64,000 nucleotides of DNA from Deltaproteobacteria bacterium (GCA_024276465.1 JAJRXD010000034.1:1-64000); one strand, 5' to 3'; shown: positions 8,069-18,138, counted from the first letter of the stretch. The notes: generated from the sequence alone by a model not told the origin. Numbers and translations are program-made.

Positions 8069-10074
8069 ATGAGATTTTCAAGGAAAAACATATTACTGGT
8101 TTTTATTTTACTAATGCTTGTTCCAAAAAAAGGATTGTCTTATCCTTTTGATGTTATAAATGACATAAGGTCAGACCTTGAACAGGATAACAGGGTTGTC
8201 TGCTACAATGAAAGGCTTATATTATAGGAAGGGCAGGACAGTACGCGGCAGGGGACGGGACAATTATGGTTCTGCCTCTTGACAACATGACAGCCGCGCC
8301 TTTTGCCAGTTACAGCGTGGGCAATGGTTCAAACCCCTATGATATGGAATTTCACGACACAACAAAAGCATATGTTTCCCGATACAGCATAAGTGATGTG
8401 GCAGTGATTAATCCTGACAACGGAACAATTATCAGTACTATCATACCGAGTGATTACGGATGTTCTGTTTCTGCCAGCGTCTCTTACATGTGCATGGTGC
8501 AAAAATGGAATGGATTCAGCCTTGAGGAGAGCAGGCTTTTCATTGCTGTTCAGGATGGCTGGGGCAGCCCTGGAAAAGTAATTGTCATGGACACTGTAAC
8601 TGACACGCATCTTGCCACCATATCGCTCAGCCTTCAGAACCCCAACGCTGAGCTTGATTACATTGACGGGCTTTTATATGTGAGCTGTACAGGCGACTGG
8701 AGCACACCGGCAACCAGCGGTATACAGGTTATAGACCCGTGGGCAACAGACGGATTCGGAAACTACACCTATCCTGTATCGGTTCTTGCCACTGCTGCCG
8801 GACTGGACGTGAATGCAGTAACAGTGCATGACATTGAAATAATAAACAGGGATCTGGGTTTTGCTGTTGTCGGTAAAAACTGGGGATATGAATTTAACAT
8901 TGTGATGTTTGACCCAGAGACCGGCCTGCCAATTGACAACCTCTATCTGACATACACAACAGATTATGTTGGCGATCTAAAGGCATATATGCCGGGCTAT
9001 CTTTTTATAAGTCAGACAGATAAAAACATATCAACCGGAACGGATTTTCCGGTATATGATTTCAGGAAGAACGGATTTGCCGGTTCTGTAAGTTCAGGAT
9101 CAGAGGTTGTATATTCCCTTGCCTCGCACAGGGAAAAGGTAATTGCAACAAGCTCAAATTATAACTGGCAGAATCCGGCAGCTTACCTGAATACAATTGA
9201 ACTTGCCAATCCAGCTTATACAGATGCAGGGAGCCTGGTGGCAGGCCTGGTTCGTGGCCCTGTTGACATTTCTGATCCAGGCGGTGACAAGGCAGGCTAC
9301 GGAAGCGAATCAGATGCCATTGGCTTTTCTGACGGAAGTGTTGTGTCCTTAGGTGACGGAGGGTACATAACAATGAGCTTTGGGGAAGGAAAGGTGATTG
9401 ATAACGGCCCAGGGCCTGACTTTGGGGTCTATGAAAACGGATATTTTCAAAACTGGCCTCCTGGACATGCAGGGTATTTTTTTGAACTTGCCTTTGTCGA
9501 AGTGTCAAGCGATGGTGTTCATTTTGCACGATTTCCCGCTAAAACCACAAATGCTGTTTCAGTAACCGGTTTTGATATGGTTTATCCCCTTGATTATTCG
9601 GGTTTTGCCGGCAGATCACTTGCTGCGGTCAGCACAAACTATGATCTTGATGATTTAATCGGCTTTCCGATGGTGGATAATGGAACAGTAGATTTAGAAT
9701 TCATAGAATATGTGCGAATTGTTGACGTTATTGGTAATGGAAGCACTTATGACAAAGAAGGAAACCCGGTGTATGATCCCTACCCCACAGCTTTTAACAG
9801 CGGGGGCTTTGATTTTGATGCAGTTGAAGCATTCACCAGGGCTGATACACGATGTCATGCTGACCTTGACTGCAGCACATCAGTGGATATTTTTGATTTG
9901 CTTATAATGAAAAACGACTATAACAAAACAGAATGTAATCCGGACAATTCGACCTTTTGCTGCCAGGCTGACATTGATAAAGATACAGTTGTAGGTATTT
10001 TTGATTTACTTATAATGAAAAATGAGTATAACAGCACTAACTGTCCAGCGTGTGTTGCCCCCTGTTCCTTCTGA
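8069..10074 (+). pseudogene. Propeller-dockerin surface protein, frameshifted near codon 50
   Basis: AAGGAGG and ATG 8069 start a signal peptide (MRFSRKNILLVFILLMLV) and the sequence ...[11 protein letters not shown], which then meets TAG at 8225. The next frame continues seamlessly with [23 protein letters not shown], matching the first propeller protein block for block ([10 protein letters not shown] against SVGSGSNPHD). One base is missing around 8216-8224. Downstream there is a BtuG/YncE-like propeller, then the same C-terminal domain as the 6090 protein ([30 protein letters not shown]). Two dockerin-type Ca-binding repeats end it ([40 protein letters not shown]). Either a recent pseudogene or a sequencing error; if intact, a surface-anchored ligand-binding protein. 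Confidence 0.72.
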
Positions 10075-10094
10075 ATGGACAGATGCAATTGCTG

Positions 10095-10128
10095 CAGAGA
10101 CAGGGATTTCAATACCTGTCTCTGTTTT
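10095..10128 (+). terminator. Intrinsic terminator closing the uptake island
   Basis: CAGAGACAGG (10095-10104) and CCTGTCTCTG (10115-10124) form a perfect 10-bp stem followed by TTTTATTCTTTTATTT, 20 nt after the propeller-dockerin stop codon. Confidence 0.88.
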
Positions 10129-10286
10129 ATTCTTTTATTTTGTCCGGGATGTTTCAGAAGAGATCATAACAGGGAGCTTTCAGGAACAGCCCGGTCTGCA
10201 GCCGGTTTTTTTGAATCTGCCTTGACATTAAAGCTGATATGATTATAAAAATTTGAATAAATCCATGGCATAACCAAAGTATTCAT

Positions 10287-11363
10287 ATGTCAACCCTGAA
10301 AAAAATCGAAGATAAAATCAACAACCACGAAAGCCTTACAAAAGAAGACGGCCTCGTGCTTTTGCGCTCCCGTGATATCCTTTCCATTGGAAAGCTTGCA
10401 GATGCTGAAAAAAAGAAAAAAGTTGGCAGCAAGGTCTTTTTTAATGTTAATTGTCACATAAACCTCACGAATGTCTGTGTTTCAAGATGCAGATTTTGTG
10501 CTTTCAGCTGTGACAAAGAATCCCCGGAGGCATATGTTTTGACTGCAGAAGGAGCAATGGAAAAAATTCGAGCTGCATCTTCTGCCCTTATTACAGAGGT
10601 TCATATGGTAAGCGGGCTTCATCCTGATCTTCCCTTCGCGTATTACCTTGAAATAGTTAAAAGCTTGAAAAGCGAGTTTCCTTCTATTCATATAAAGGCT
10701 TTTACACCTGTTGAGATAAAATACTTTTCTGATATTTCGGGTTTTGGCATTGAGCAGGTTTTGGGCCGGTTAAAAGAAGCAGGGCTTGGATCTCTTCCAG
10801 GAGGCGGGGCGGAGATTCTGAGCCACAGGGTCAGGCATCAGCTCTGCCCGAAAAAGGCATCCTCAGGGGAGTGGCTGGAAGTTATGAGAGCTGCACACCG
10901 GACTGGTCTCAGAACAAATGCAACGCTTCTGTACGGACATATTGAAACAAAGGAGGAGATTATTGATCATTTGATTACCCTGCAAATGCTTCAGAAAGAG
11001 ACAGGGGGGTTCCAGGCTTTTATCCCCCTGCCATTTCATCCCGCAAACACCATGATGGATTGCTGCGCAATGCCCACAGCGTTTGAGCAGTTAAGGATGA
11101 TCTCCATCTCCCGTCTTATGCTTAATAACTTTGATCATATCAAGGCATACTGGATAATGTCCGGGCTGAAAACAGCCCAGCTTTCCCTGTTTTTTGGTGC
11201 AGATGATATTGACGGTACAGTTGTTGAGGAAAAAATAGCACACAGGGCAGGGGCTGACACTGCCACCGGAATAACAAAAGAAGAATTAATCAGACTGATT
11301 AAGCAGACAGGCAATGTTCCTGTGCAGAGGGATACGCTGTACAAGGAGATAGAAGCATATTAA
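10287..11363 (+). CDS. mqnE: Aminofutalosine synthase (radical SAM)
   Basis: Radical SAM enzyme of the futalosine menaquinone pathway, joining the MqnA product 3-[(1-carboxyvinyl)oxy]benzoate to SAM-derived adenosyl to give 6-amino-6-deoxyfutalosine. The Fe-S motif CVSRCRFC (C64, C68, C71) is intact. The family-typical VNCHINLTNVC, EVHMVSGLHPDLPFAYY, HIKAFTPVEI and LGSLPGGGAEIL stretches point to MqnE rather than MqnC. The length of 358 residues is normal. It is followed by mqnA and the broken mqnC, making an mqn cluster. Confidence 0.9.
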   Translation: MSTLKKIEDKINNHESLTKEDGLVLLRSRDILSIGKLADAEKKKKVGSKVFFNVNCHINLTNVCVSRCRFCAFSCDKESPEAYVLTAEGAMEKIRAASSALITEVHMVSGLHPDLPFAYYLEIVKSLKSEFPSIHIKAFTPVEIKYFSDISGFGIEQVLGRLKEAGLGSLPGGGAEILSHRVRHQLCPKKASSGEWLEVMRAAHRTGLRTNATLLYGHIETKEEIIDHLITLQMLQKETGGFQAFIPLPFHPANTMMDCCAMPTAFEQLRMISISRLMLNNFDHIKAYWIMSGLKTAQLSLFFGADDIDGTVVEEKIAHRAGADTATGITKEELIRLIKQTGNVPVQRDTLYKEIEAY

Positions 11364-11424
11364 TTAAAGGGGGGTAGCCACTCAGGAGTTGTTTCCTGTA
11401 TCATGGTGGCAAAAAAAATCAAAT

Positions 11425-11456
11425 GTTACGGGTTGAAATATTTTTTAACCCGTAAC
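11425..11456. repeat. Inverted repeat in the mqnE-mqnA spacer
   Basis: GTTACGGGTT (11425-11434) and AACCCGTAAC (11447-11456) form a perfect 10-bp stem around an A/T-rich 12-nt loop. Degenerate CGTAAC copies follow to 11476. It may end some mqnE transcripts or be a REP-like repeat. Confidence 0.5.
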
Positions 11457-11492
11457 ACGTAACTCGTAACCTGCAACATAGATAGGTAAGTC

Positions 11493-12353
11493 ATGAGACC
11501 CCGCGTTGGACACATACAGTTTCTGAATTGCCTGCCGCTTTATCACATGCTTGTAAAAAACGGTGTGGTTTTCGACATAGATCTTTTCAAGGATCATCCT
11601 GTGGACCTCTGTAACAGGCTTCTCAGTGGAAAGCTTGATATCAGTCCTGTCCCTGCAATTGAATATGCCCGTCATGCAGATAAAGTACATCTGATGCCTC
11701 AATTGACAGTCAGTTCAAGCGGAAGGGTTATGAGTATTATTATCGTAAGCAAGGTTCCGGTACAGGAGTTGGATGGAAAGCCTGTAGCGCTTACAAATAC
11801 GTCTGCAACCTCGCAGGTAATGGCAAAAATAATTTTCAGGGAAAAATACAGTATAACCCCGGTCTATTTTGAAAGCCCCCCGGATCTTCCGGAGATGTTC
11901 CGTGAGGCAGAAGCAGCTCTGTTGATTGGTGATGATGCACTGAGGGTGTTCCAGAAACCGGGCAACTTTTACATTTATGATCTTGGTGAAGAATGGCAGC
12001 AGTTAACAGGCAAAAAAATGGTATATGCTGTCTGGGCTGTTCGGAAGCCTTATGCTGAAAAACATCCTGATATTGTCTCTGATGTTTTTCGGGCATTTCA
12101 GTTGTCCCTTGACATGAGCATCGAACACCTGGATGAAATAGCAACAGAGATAGCCCGGTGGGAAAATTTTTCCGCAAATTTTTTAAAGCAATATTTCAGA
12201 ACCTTAAAGTTTGAATTTGGCGATGATTATCAGCGTGGCCTCAAGAACTATTATAAAATGGCGCACAAAATTGGTGCAATTGATGCGGTTCCTGAACTCA
12301 GGTTTGTTGAGATAAAACAGTTTGTAAACTCAAAAAACAGGATTAATAAATAA
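11493..12353 (+). CDS. mqnA: Chorismate dehydratase (menaquinone biosynthesis)
   Basis: First enzyme of the futalosine pathway, dehydrating chorismate to 3-[(1-carboxyvinyl)oxy]benzoate. Family signatures are VGHIQFLNCLPLYH at the N-terminus, LSGKLDISPVPAIEYAR, the ALLIGDDAL motif and the YDLGEEW...TGKKMVYAVWAVR block; this is the periplasmic-binding-protein-like fold of MqnA. The 286-residue length is normal. It lies between mqnE and mqnC in one direction. Confidence 0.9.
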   Translation: MRPRVGHIQFLNCLPLYHMLVKNGVVFDIDLFKDHPVDLCNRLLSGKLDISPVPAIEYARHADKVHLMPQLTVSSSGRVMSIIIVSKVPVQELDGKPVALTNTSATSQVMAKIIFREKYSITPVYFESPPDLPEMFREAEAALLIGDDALRVFQKPGNFYIYDLGEEWQQLTGKKMVYAVWAVRKPYAEKHPDIVSDVFRAFQLSLDMSIEHLDEIATEIARWENFSANFLKQYFRTLKFEFGDDYQRGLKNYYKMAHKIGAIDAVPELRFVEIKQFVNSKNRINK

Positions 12354-12382
12354 AATTAATTGTTGAAAAATTACATCATCCT

Positions 12383-13460
12383 ATGATTTCCCCTGACTTG
12401 CCGGATATTATAAAAAAAACAGAGAATTCATTGAGAATCTCAGAAGCAGAGGCCCTGATGCTTTTCAGGGATGCTGATCTTTTGATGTTAGGGCAGATGG
12501 CACAAAAGACAATGACTAAGTTTCATGCTTCAGGCAGGGCAACATTTCAGATTGACCGGAACATAAACTATACTAACATTTGCGAAAGCAGATGCCGGTT
12601 TTGTGCTTTTTACCGTGAAAAGACAGACCATGATGCATATCTTTTAAACGAAGAGGAGATATTTCAAAAAGTCAGGGAGGCTGTCTCTTTAGGGGCAACC
12701 CAGATAATGCTTCAGGGCGGGCTTCATCCGGATCTGGATATGGAATACTTTGAGGGGGTGGTGAAAAAAATCAAGGCTCATTTTGATGTGTTTGTCCACT
12801 CGTTTTCCCCCCCCCGAAATATATCATCTGGCAAAGCTTGCAGGGTTGTCCGTAAAGGATGTGCTGCTCCGTTTAAAAAAGGCCGGGCTTGATTCTCTGC
12901 CTGGTGGTGGTGCAGAGATACTTTCTGACAGGGTCCGCCGGATAATAAGCCCCCATAAAGTAAATGCGCAGAAGTGGCTGGATGTTATGGAAACAGCACA
13001 CAATACAGGGTTGAAGACAACCGCGACCATGATGATTGGCAGTGTTGAGACTGTGGAAGAGCGAATGGAACATTTGCAGAAAATCAGAAAGCTTCAGGAC
13101 AGGACAGAGGGGTTCAGGGCGTTTATTCCGTGGACATTTACAGCCGGCAACACTGAACTTGGAGGCGCTGAAGCTTCCTCAGTTGACTATCTCAGGACCC
13201 TTGCAGTTTCAAGGATATTTCTGGACAACATTGAAAACATTCAGGGCTCCTGGGTTACCCAGGGAAAGGAGATAGGGCAGATGAGCCTTTTTTTCGGGGC
13301 AAACGATCTTGGAAGTATTATGCTTGAAGAAAATGTTGTAAGGGCTGCCGGGGCATCCAGCCAGATCACAGAGGCAGAGATGGTAGAGCTTATAAGCAGC
13401 GCTGGGAAGAGACCGGAACAGCGGAATACTGAATATAAAATAGTGAAGACCTATGGTTAG
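12383..13460 (+). pseudogene. mqnC: Cyclic dehypoxanthine futalosine synthase, interrupted by a C9-tract frameshift
   Basis: Radical SAM cyclase of the futalosine pathway. The first frame (12383 onward) carries the cluster motif CESRCRFC and the MqnC-typical IMLQGGLHPDLDMEYF. At the run of nine C (12807-12815) the reading frame is lost (...HSFSPPRNI). Continuation in the next frame (PPEIYHLAKLAGLSVKDVLLRLKKAGLDSLPGGGAEI...) is complete to 13460. Eight C residues would restore one protein of about 358 residues. Because mqnE and mqnA are intact and the pathway needs MqnC, a homopolymer sequencing error or transcriptional slippage is as likely as true inactivation. Confidence 0.88.
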
Positions 13461-13471
13461 AAAAATCCGGG

Positions 13472-14785
13472 TTAATAAATTTTCTTCAGTTCTGCCCCCC
13501 TGAAATAGTGACAAAGAATTTTTTTGCAGTCACAGCCCTGCTCAGCCATTGCAGCAGCACCGATCTGACAGAGTCCCACACCGTGTCCCCAGCCTGCACC
13601 GCTGAGTTTAAAGCCTTTACTGAATGGCTCAACAACAAACGCAGAGCTGTACAGATGTGCTGGTGACAGAACACGCCGAATTTCAAGTTCCTTGCCAAAG
13701 ATTTTTTCCTGCTTTTCTCCTCTGATTTTAAGCCTGTAGATGCGCCCGGAGTCACCCCTTGAAAGAGGCAGGATCTGCCTTATTTCTCCAAAATCAATGC
13801 CCGTCTTATTAAAAAGAATATTCCTGAGTTCATCCCGGGGTATTGAGATCTGCCAGCGGAAAAAATTTTCAGTCTTAAAGTCAAATTCAGGAAGTATTCT
13901 GGTGAGAAGGTTTATATTCTTTTCAATGTTGCAGTATGCTCCAGGTCTGGAGAATATAAAATGCCTTGCCTGTGTTTCATTAAAAACAGGCTGAAGAAGT
14001 CCATGATCCGGGTCAGGGCAGTCTGAAACTGATCTTAAGTATGGAACTTCGCGGTCATCCCAGGCAGTTGAAAACCTTTCAGTAATTCCTCCGCAGCATT
14101 TAGAAAACCGCGTGTCGCAAATCTCATTTTCAAAAACAAGTACCTCGCCCCTGGTTTGGTGGACTGCCTTTTGTGTTTTGGTATTGACATGCTCTGTCCC
14201 GTGATAGCGCTGGCAGTGGTCGTCAGCACAGACATCAAAGTGCCGGTGAAATCCTGAATCAGTCCAGGTGCTGTCTTTACGGCAGACAGGAGATGTTTTA
14301 AAATTTTTCTTCTGGAGCTGTGCCAGCAGCCAGCTTCTGGAAATAACACAGTGGGTGTTCAGAAACTCCTCAGGACATTCACTGCTCATCTCAGAGCATA
14401 TGACCGATTCGAGATACATTTCAAGGGGGATTCTGTTAATTACTGTAAGTATTTTCGATGGAGATGTTTTAAGAATTAATCCGCCCTGAAATTTCTGGTT
14501 CTGAAACTGCTCCCAGTGAAAGTTTCGGCCTATTGTTACAGCAGGGATGGTAAAAAAGCATGCAGTGTTTTCCCTGTTGAGAAAGTGAAGTTCAGGAGAT
14601 TTTGCAATACATTCACCCTTACTGTTTAGAAGGGTAACAGTTTCTCTGCCTGCATATGCTTCATATCTGCCCTGGGAAACAGCTGTATTGTCAAGAAGAT
14701 ATTTACCTGTAATGTCGAAAATTATTCTGCTTGAGCTTTCTGCAAGGCCCACTGAAATCACGGGCTCATTTTGTGGTAAAGGCAT
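13472..14785 (-). CDS. SpoIID/LytB-domain protein
   Basis: A 437-residue protein of the SpoIID family; SpoIID itself is a lytic transglycosylase acting on denuded glycan strands of peptidoglycan. Seen here are the family features IPLEMYLESVICSEMS, HCVISRSWLLAQLQK, TRGEVLVFENEICDTRFSKCCGGITERF, and the C-terminal GAGWGHGVGLCQIGAAAMA. There is no N-terminal signal peptide, which is unusual for a wall enzyme. The start ATG 14785 has AAGGA about 9 nt upstream. It begins 11 nt after the DUF4922 gene, so the two are almost certainly one operon. The organism need not sporulate; SpoIID-like proteins are common in Gram-negatives. Confidence 0.82.
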   Translation of the reverse strand: MPLPQNEPVISVGLAESSSRIIFDITGKYLLDNTAVSQGRYEAYAGRETVTLLNSKGECIAKSPELHFLNRENTACFFTIPAVTIGRNFHWEQFQNQKFQGGLILKTSPSKILTVINRIPLEMYLESVICSEMSSECPEEFLNTHCVISRSWLLAQLQKKNFKTSPVCRKDSTWTDSGFHRHFDVCADDHCQRYHGTEHVNTKTQKAVHQTRGEVLVFENEICDTRFSKCCGGITERFSTAWDDREVPYLRSVSDCPDPDHGLLQPVFNETQARHFIFSRPGAYCNIEKNINLLTRILPEFDFKTENFFRWQISIPRDELRNILFNKTGIDFGEIRQILPLSRGDSGRIYRLKIRGEKQEKIFGKELEIRRVLSPAHLYSSAFVVEPFSKGFKLSGAGWGHGVGLCQIGAAAMAEQGCDCKKILCHYFRGAELKKIY

Positions 14786-14796
14786 GTTTTTAATCC

Positions 14797-15837
14797 TTAT
14801 GCAAGTTGCCTGAAAAACTCAGGTCCATAACTCACTTCAGAAAATATTTTCAGTGTAATTTCCTGATTCATTCTGGCGTAATCCTCTTTTCTTGGCATAA
14901 TAATGAGGCCTCCCATGTCAACCGTACCAGGGCTTATAATCATCATCTCATTGTCTTTTCTGTAGTAGCAGGCGGGCCTGTGTGCTCTTCTTGGAAATAT
15001 TATTCCCATATAGTTTTTCCCCGTGCCTGACACTATCAGGTTTACCATTGGCTCATCAGCAGCCCCTGATTGCTCCTTTATGAAAATAAGGGCTTTTTCC
15101 ATCTGTTCAAATAAAAATTCATGCTCAGGTGTTACACACAAAAACAGCGCCCTTTTGTCAAGAACGCCGGCAAGACTTTTAATATTACTGTTTTTCCCCA
15201 CAGAAAAAAGAGGGGATTCAGGGAGGTGTGAGTGTAATATTTTTGCTGCCTGACCAGTTATGGGCAGCCCCCCATCAGGACATGCCTGGAAATGAAGATG
15301 GTCCGGTGCAGACGCACCGCAGGAGGGGCCGTTATAAAATGCTGTAAATGACAACCCTGTATCCTTTACAAAGCATATCATTGTGCCAAGTGCTTTTTCT
15401 ATAAGCTGTGGCTGGTGGCTGAGAGAGGAAACAACAAGATGATCAGCAAATACTGGAAAAGGATTGTTAAGAATAAGCCAGTCTTTTTTATAAGCAAGCC
15501 CCAGCTGTTTTTTGTACAGATTATCCGGGCAGAGAAAACAGAGCCGTTTTTCAATGGATTCTCTGTCAACAGATGAAGAAGAACTCTTTATTCTCTGCGG
15601 GTTATGCTGCAGGTATACGTCAAGGTCGGATAGAAAGATTTTCCTTGTGGTACTCTTTTTCAGCAGCTCCCGTGCCTGCTTAAGGCCTGGCCAGACAGCA
15701 ATCTGCTGTCTTACAAAGGCTGATAATTTTTTAACAAAAACCTCGCTGCTGCTGTTTTCCATAAAGGGCTGCAGAAGTGCATCATTAATAATAACATCAG
15801 CCTGGTTTGTTTTTTTGTTTGGGTTTGTTGGGTGCAT
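14797..15837 (-). CDS. DUF4922 protein (HIT/phosphorylase-like fold)
   Basis: A 346-residue cytosolic protein with RLCFLCPDNLYKKQLG near residue 95 and the HIT-like signature YNGPSCGASAPDHLHFQACP near 170-187. This places it with nucleotide phosphorylase/adenylyltransferase-type proteins annotated as DUF4922. The His-x-His-x-Gln triad suggests nucleotidyl transfer or phosphorolysis of a nucleotide-activated compound; the substrate is unknown. It lies directly upstream of the SpoIID gene and downstream of a glycosyltransferase, which suggests a sugar-nucleotide or wall-related role. Confidence 0.7.
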   Translation of the reverse strand: MHPTNPNKKTNQADVIINDALLQPFMENSSSEVFVKKLSAFVRQQIAVWPGLKQARELLKKSTTRKIFLSDLDVYLQHNPQRIKSSSSSVDRESIEKRLCFLCPDNLYKKQLGLAYKKDWLILNNPFPVFADHLVVSSLSHQPQLIEKALGTMICFVKDTGLSFTAFYNGPSCGASAPDHLHFQACPDGGLPITGQAAKILHSHLPESPLFSVGKNSNIKSLAGVLDKRALFLCVTPEHEFLFEQMEKALIFIKEQSGAADEPMVNLIVSGTGKNYMGIIFPRRAHRPACYYRKDNEMMIISPGTVDMGGLIIMPRKEDYARMNQEITLKIFSEVSYGPEFFRQLA

Positions 15838-15912
15838 AAAATAATAAGAGCAAAAAGCATGTAAGTTTAAGTTGTTTTAAAAACCTTGGTCCTCTGCCCA
15901 GAATTTTTGCTT

Positions 15913-17381
15913 TTATGACATATTCAGCTTTTGCCTTTCCAGAATTTCGCGGGTTCTCAATTTGTCTTTATTAAAAGCAAGCCTGTTTTCTTCCAGCAGT
16001 GAAAGGTTTGAATCTGTATTTTCCTCCCACCTTCGGCAAAGATACAGGGGCTTATAAATGCGTCCGACACGGAAATTCCTGGCAATCCTGAGTGCAACTG
16101 CATAGTCCTCTCCATAGCTCAGATCCGGGAAGGGAAACTGTCTCAGAACAGCAGTGGGGAATGCCCTGGGAGCCCCTATCCCCTGGACCCTGAGAAGGTT
16201 GTTCCTGCCGTTTTCATCAGTCCACTCCCTGTGATCAACAATTCCGGGTGGCACCTGCTCGAGGTTAAAGTTTACGACTCTGTACGCCCCGGCAACCATG
16301 CCGTATTTTCCTGCAGCAAGGGTGTTTATCATTTCGGACAAGGTGTTTTCTCCATCATAAAGATCATCCGAATCAAGCTGGCACACATATCTTCCGCACC
16401 GGGCAGAGCTGATTGCCACATTCCAGCATCCTCCAATCCCCAGGTTTTTCTGTTTTGGGATAATCTGAAAAAGCCTTGAATCATGTTTTGCAATCCTTTC
16501 AATTTCATGACCTGTTCTGTCACTTGAGTGGTTCTGAACCACAAGGACATTGAACTGGAAGTCAGTTTTCTGGCTTAAAGCGCTTGTGACAGCATCTGCA
16601 ATGGTCTTTTCACGGTTTTTAACCGGTATTACAACACTTGCTTTAACAGGATAAGCTGTTTTGTCCTCAGGCACAGGTTTTAATGCATGTGAGCAAAATG
16701 CTCCTATACACTTCAGGTGCGCTGTTGCTATCTTTTCCATTTCCCTCTGATAATCAAGCAGTTTGGGGTTAACATATCTGAAATGGCAGGTCTTTCCCAA
16801 TGAACTGTTTTTTGCAAGGCAAAGAGGTTCCGGAATTCTTATTAGGTCGCCTTCAGTGGAAGCTTTAAGCCTCAGTTCATACAGACCTGCCCATTTTGAA
16901 TCAGTCAGTCCCCCCCCTTTTTCAAAGGCTTTAGAGATGTGTTTTAAAGAGACAAATTGAACCGGGCCAAAAAAAAGTCATCCCGGATGCTTCCTTTCTG
17001 ATAATCAATTACAGGCCTGACATTAGAGGGGGCTCTTATCTCAAAATAATAGTCTGCATAGTAAAAAGCCCCGTCAACCTTTTTTGCAATATCTAAAAAC
17101 CGTTTTGTTTCCTCAGTTGAGATATCAACTCCTGAAGGTTCAGAAATGATTAAAGCATAAGAGCAGGGGCAGGCTTTTTCAAGTGCCTCGGCAACAGATC
17201 TGCCGCTAAACGGGAAATCTGCTGTAAGGGATGAAACACCCCTGCCTGCCATGTCAGGTGAATCAGTATGTTTTACAAGAATAATTTTTTTAATTAATGG
17301 ATTGTTTTTCAGGGAAAAGAGAAGATCCTGGCTCGGGATTTGTGATTTTGTGCAAAAAATGATGGCTGCTAAGGGGTTCAT
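15913..17381 (-). pseudogene. Family 2 glycosyltransferase split by an A8-tract frameshift
   Basis: The upstream part (17381 down to about 16977) encodes an N-terminal domain (MNPLAAIIFCTKSQIPSQDL..., DGAFYYADYYFEIR). The downstream part encodes a GT-A domain with KASVVIPVKNREKTIADAV, VVQNHSSDRT, NLGIGGCWNVAISSA and the DXD-like QLDSDDLYDG. At the A8 run 16969-16976 (T8 in the coding sense) the first frame ends soon after; adding one base gives DDFFFGPVQFVSLKHISKAFEKGG..., open all the way into the second part. A single protein of about 490 residues with two glycosyltransferase-like halves is the likely ancestor. It heads the GT-DUF4922-SpoIID operon. Confidence 0.75.
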
Positions 17382-17464
17382 GATTTTTTATGTCTATAGT
17401 TGATGGCTTTGTAAAATCAATTCAATTGGATAACATTATACATATATGATGGCTGAAATTGTCA

Positions 17465-17532
17465 ACCTGTTTTACAAAACAGGTGTCAGGGCAGCAAAAT
17501 TTATCTTGACGCTTATTTGGTTTTAATATAAA
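17465..17532 (+). promoter_or_regulatory. Perfect palindrome and possible promoter upstream of moaC
   Basis: ACCTGTTTT (17465-17473) and AAAACAGGT (17476-17484) make a 20-bp palindrome with a 2-nt centre, which could be an operator. TTGACG (17506-17511) with TATAAA (17527-17532) resembles a sigma70 promoter, although the 15-nt spacer is short. Confidence 0.35.
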
Positions 17533-17576
17533 AAACAGAAGAAAACTAAACAATTTCAGGCAAATAGAAGATTTTT

Positions 17577-18053
17577 ATGAAAAAACTGACCCACTTTGAC
17601 AAATCAGGAAGATCCAGAATGGTGGATGTAAGCGAAAAGAGGGAAACACTTCGTGTGGCCACTGCAACAGCCAGTGTCACCATGAAACCGGAAACATTTC
17701 AAAGGATTATTGACAGAAAAATTGAAAAGGGTGATGTGTTGGGGGTTGCCCGGGTTGGCGGAATCATGGCTGCCAAAAGGACATCTGATTTGATACCAAT
17801 GTGCCATCCTTTAAACATTACATCTGTTTCCCTGGAATTCCTGCCAAAACAGGAGCTCAACCAGATTAAAGTACAAGCCACTGTAAAAATCAAAGGCAGA
17901 ACAGGCGTTGAGATGGAGGCTCTGGTGGCAGTGACAGCAGCAGCACTGACTATTTATGATATGTGCAAGGCTGTTGACCGTGCAATGACCATATCTGATA
18001 TAATGCTTGTCAGAAAAAGCGGGGGGAAAAGTGGCACTTTTGAAAGGGACTAA
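17577..18053 (+). CDS. moaC: Cyclic pyranopterin monophosphate synthase
   Basis: Molybdenum/tungsten cofactor biosynthesis enzyme converting the MoaA product into cyclic pyranopterin monophosphate. The 158-residue protein keeps the MoaC signatures [31 protein letters not shown] (active-site His) and [26 protein letters not shown] (catalytic Asp/Lys). It stands alone without other moa genes nearby. Mo or W enzymes such as formate dehydrogenase would be expected elsewhere in the genome. Confidence 0.94.
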   Translation: MKKLTHFDKSGRSRMVDVSEKRETLRVATATASVTMKPETFQRIIDRKIEKGDVLGVARVGGIMAAKRTSDLIPMCHPLNITSVSLEFLPKQELNQIKVQATVKIKGRTGVEMEALVAVTAAALTIYDMCKAVDRAMTISDIMLVRKSGGKSGTFERD

Positions 18054-18138
18054 CAGCACAGATTTTTTTTTACTCTTAAGATTTATTATGGTAACCTAAT
18101 CTGAGAGATTGAGAGATTTTTCAGATAAAGACAGCATA

